Assembly: GCA_029339505.1 (NCBI GenBank)
Contig: JAQISU010000233.1
Location: forward strand, 3,954,001-4,018,000
Direction: 5' to 3'
DNA from: Unio delphinus
Taxonomy: Eukaryota; Mollusca; Bivalvia; Unionida; Unionidae
DNA length: 64,000 bases
A model generated the notes under the pieces. It was given only the letters and a program-made list of their open reading frames with translations, was not told the DNA's origin and searched no databases. How positions within the stretch are numbered: the first letter of the stretch is position 1; every line of letters begins with the position of its first letter. The translations under genes were made by a program, and so were the position numbers. Positions 62,115 through 64,000 of this stretch are shown here, piece by piece.

Positions 62115-62147
62115 CTTGCGCAGGCCCATGACGTCATGTGCAGAAAT
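62115..62147 (+). promoter_or_regulatory. Candidate TATA-less promoter with full CRE (TGACGTCA)
   Basis: A consensus CREB/ATF site TGACGTCA lies at 62129-62136, 12 bp before an ATG embedded in ATATGGCGGAC, a YY1-like ATGGCGG word common at start sites of housekeeping genes. The 60-bp patch is richer in G+C and CpG than the surrounding kilobases. No TATA box is present. Confidence 0.45.
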
Positions 62148-62187
62148 ATGGCGGACGGTAGTGGAGTAGAAGGCAGCTGCCAGTTAG
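62148..62187 (+). CDS. Candidate first coding exon of a host gene (5' end only)
   Basis: The ATG at 62148 opens 13 codons (MADGSGVEGSCQL) plus one base before G|GTAATTT, a usable 5' splice donor at 62188. MAD-type N-termini encoded by ATGGCGGAC directly downstream of a CRE are typical of animal first exons. Further exons were not identified before the window ends. A possible acceptor near 63158 leads to a stop after eight codons. The gene would therefore have a long first intron and lie mostly outside. The product is unknown, and the exon call rests on promoter context, start and splice signals only. Confidence 0.35.
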
Positions 62188-62189
62188 GT

Positions 62190-63440
62190 AATTTAGTTAT
62201 TCTAGTAGGTTATTTTACTTATCTAGTGAATACACTAGATCATCTGATATGTTCAGTAAATGTATTCGATGGCTAAGTTGCAGTGCAGCATGTAAAGACT
62301 GACAATGAGCTTTTAATATCAATTGATCATGCCTTGGTTACGTCGTCTGTCATTTTTCCGGTAAACCTTGGACCAGGAATTATTCCCAGTCTTACACGTT
62401 TGACCTTGATTAACCCATAACCAATTCTAGAGACATCATGCAAAAGATTTGTGCACTGAACTTTATCGTTAAGCTTCTTTTTTTTTCAGTGATATAATTT
62501 TTTTAACGTGTCCAAATAAAGTACGGTTACTGGAATTAAGATGCAGGTGGTACAGTTTGAGATGGGTGGGTGGGGACATTTATATAGTGATGATCACTGC
62601 AAGTAGCCAGCGCTGAACTTTTATTTGTACATTAAATTTGGTACAATTCAGATTTGCACTGAACACGTGATGAATAATATGCATTTAGACTCTTGTTTGT
62701 TATGTTGTTGATAGTTTGGAGAGATGAATTGTGAAACAACATTAATACCCCTGCCTCTTGTCGGCAGTGTGCTAAAATAAACCTATATCATTCTATTGAG
62801 CAGCCAGGTATGATTCACACCTGGTGCATTGTCTGCATACCCCCTGCAAGTACGTAGATATTGCATACATATCCATACCTGCCAACTATCTAGGCAGTGC
62901 AAGTTGATTTGGATAATGAGAAAGTCTTGTCAAGGGAATGGGGCAGTGTGTATGACCCAGTTAATGTCGTTCGGTTGATAATAATTTATTTACTCAAATA
63001 TGTAGCAAATGACTGGAAATTCAAATTTATGTAAAAGTTGTTTTCTTTCAAGCATTTATTACATGTTTATTTAAATAAAACATAACGGAGACTTAGCATT
63101 GTCATATATAATCACTAGACCAACAAATTGTTCTCCACCTTTTATTTTTTGCTGGCAGCAGAGACCAATGGTGGAATGCACTAATTGTGCTGAAGTGTCT
63201 GCCGGTGTATAAGCCGAAGATTGGATCACACGCTGTTAGTAATAAATTTATTTAGACTAACCTTTGTATCCAGACTGCCGGGTAGGGGACAGTGTCTGCT
63301 AATTATGAAGACCGAGGGTGAGGTGACATACACTTAAAAGTTGAGCAAGGCATGAACACCATTGGAATCACAACCTTAAATGTAGTATCTTGAGAACTAA
63401 ATGTCAGTAGTCACTATACCATTTTGCTGGAAGTTATAAG
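62190..63440. other. Putative intron or intergenic DNA, nothing recognised
   Basis: No coding exon, RNA gene or repeat could be supported. Confidence 0.4.
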
Positions 63441-63449
63441 CTACTCTGA

Positions 63450-63990
63450 CATCATTCGAAACTGGTGGGAAACTTTGTTATTTTGGGAATTACAATGAGC
63501 TTCGAACAGGAAGCTTTTAGGGACCAAACTGTAGTTTGTCCAAAGTCTCTGGGAGATGAGAAAAGTAGAGAACAGAGGCAGAAGTTGATGATACTGGAGG
63601 GTAACTGGAGTACCGGTCCAGAAAAAGCATAATACAGATGAATAGGAACACATGACAGGAGCAAAATCTATCACACTACATCATATGATGAAATAGGCCA
63701 TTACTTGGTCGAGTGAAAGACGAGTGATAGGGTTTTAAATATTGAATTTCAATGAGAAATGACTATTATTGAATGGTATTAAATTCTTGGTTATTTGAAT
63801 TTAACCTTTTGTGTATTGAGTAATTTAACTGTCAACATCAATGGCTGGGGGCTCGAAGCTTTGCATCTCTTTTTCACCACTTCAGTTTTGCCAAAATTGA
63901 GCCATGGTGGGTCTTTTGTAATAATTAAAATAATACTGGGAGCACCCCACCCCAACCTAGTTATCAGTAACCTCTACAGGACTTTTTTTG
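63450..63990 (+). repeat. Dispersed repeat, copy 2 (first copy at 8860-9370)
   Basis: It shares with the first copy the ordered words GAGAAAAG, ATACAGATGA, TTTGAATTTAACCTTTT, AATTTAACTG, TGGGGGCTC, AGCTTTGCAT-like, GGTGGG and GCACCCCACCCCAACC. The match is on the same strand, about 54.6 kb away. It runs towards the right edge and may extend beyond it. Confidence 0.6.
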
Positions 63991-64000
63991 AATACATCCT

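Noticed and set aside
63140..63210. Second exon of the candidate gene starting at 62148
   Set aside because: A plausible acceptor exists near 63158, but the spliced frame meets a stop after eight codons.

Overview
This is eukaryotic nuclear DNA from an animal, about one third G+C, with very little host coding sequence. The mixture of dense dinucleotide and tetranucleotide microsatellites, several decayed non-LTR retrotransposons, a tRNA-derived SINE family, hAT and Tc1-like DNA transposons and a decayed Polinton/Maverick suggests an invertebrate. A mollusc, perhaps a cephalopod, is my best guess. That assignment is inference from repeat style, not from a diagnostic gene. No bacterial-type operon, rRNA, bona fide tRNA gene or CRISPR array is visible.

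Layout. 1-2.15 kb: remnant of an APE-endonuclease/reverse-transcriptase LINE. 2.2-8.2 kb: non-coding DNA with a perfect 46-bp-arm palindrome (3.5 kb) and a long purine-rich microsatellite block (6.2-8.2 kb). 8.35-8.84 kb: 3' end of another LINE on the minus strand. 8.86-12 kb: a dispersed repeat, a TATA-containing direct-repeat unit and a gag-like LTR-retrotransposon remnant. 13.67-13.84 kb: a short non-autonomous hAT element with target duplication. 14.8-17.2 kb: minisatellites. 18.5-22 kb: a nest of two SINEs and two LINE families, one SINE splitting a LINE endonuclease. 22-29 kb: mostly featureless AT-rich DNA with tandem repeats and a SINE.

29.1-43.6 kb: many open stretches on the minus strand, broken by stops and frameshifts. 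Two can be named: a protein-primed type B DNA polymerase fragment (33.1-33.8 kb) and a capsid-type protein of the F54H12.2-like family (32.0-32.8 kb), both hallmarks of Polinton/Maverick (adintovirus-like) elements. The other frames I cannot assign. This old integrated virus-like element is the most notable content of the window.

44.8-45.0 kb: a complete SINE with an 11-bp target duplication. 47.7-53.2 kb: a 31/29-bp minisatellite split by a 5,051-bp hAT transposon with 8-bp target duplication, terminal inverted repeats and a broken transposase. That hAT itself carries a 571-bp Tc1-like element. 53.2-62.1 kb: AT-rich DNA with small tandem duplications and no gene I can support. 62.1-62.19 kb: a plausible host promoter (CRE site) and first coding exon whose gene would run off the right edge. 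63.45-64 kb: a second copy of the dispersed repeat seen at 8.9-9.4 kb.

The window therefore reads as a large intergenic or intronic region built by successive mobile-element insertions, with possibly one host gene starting near its right end.
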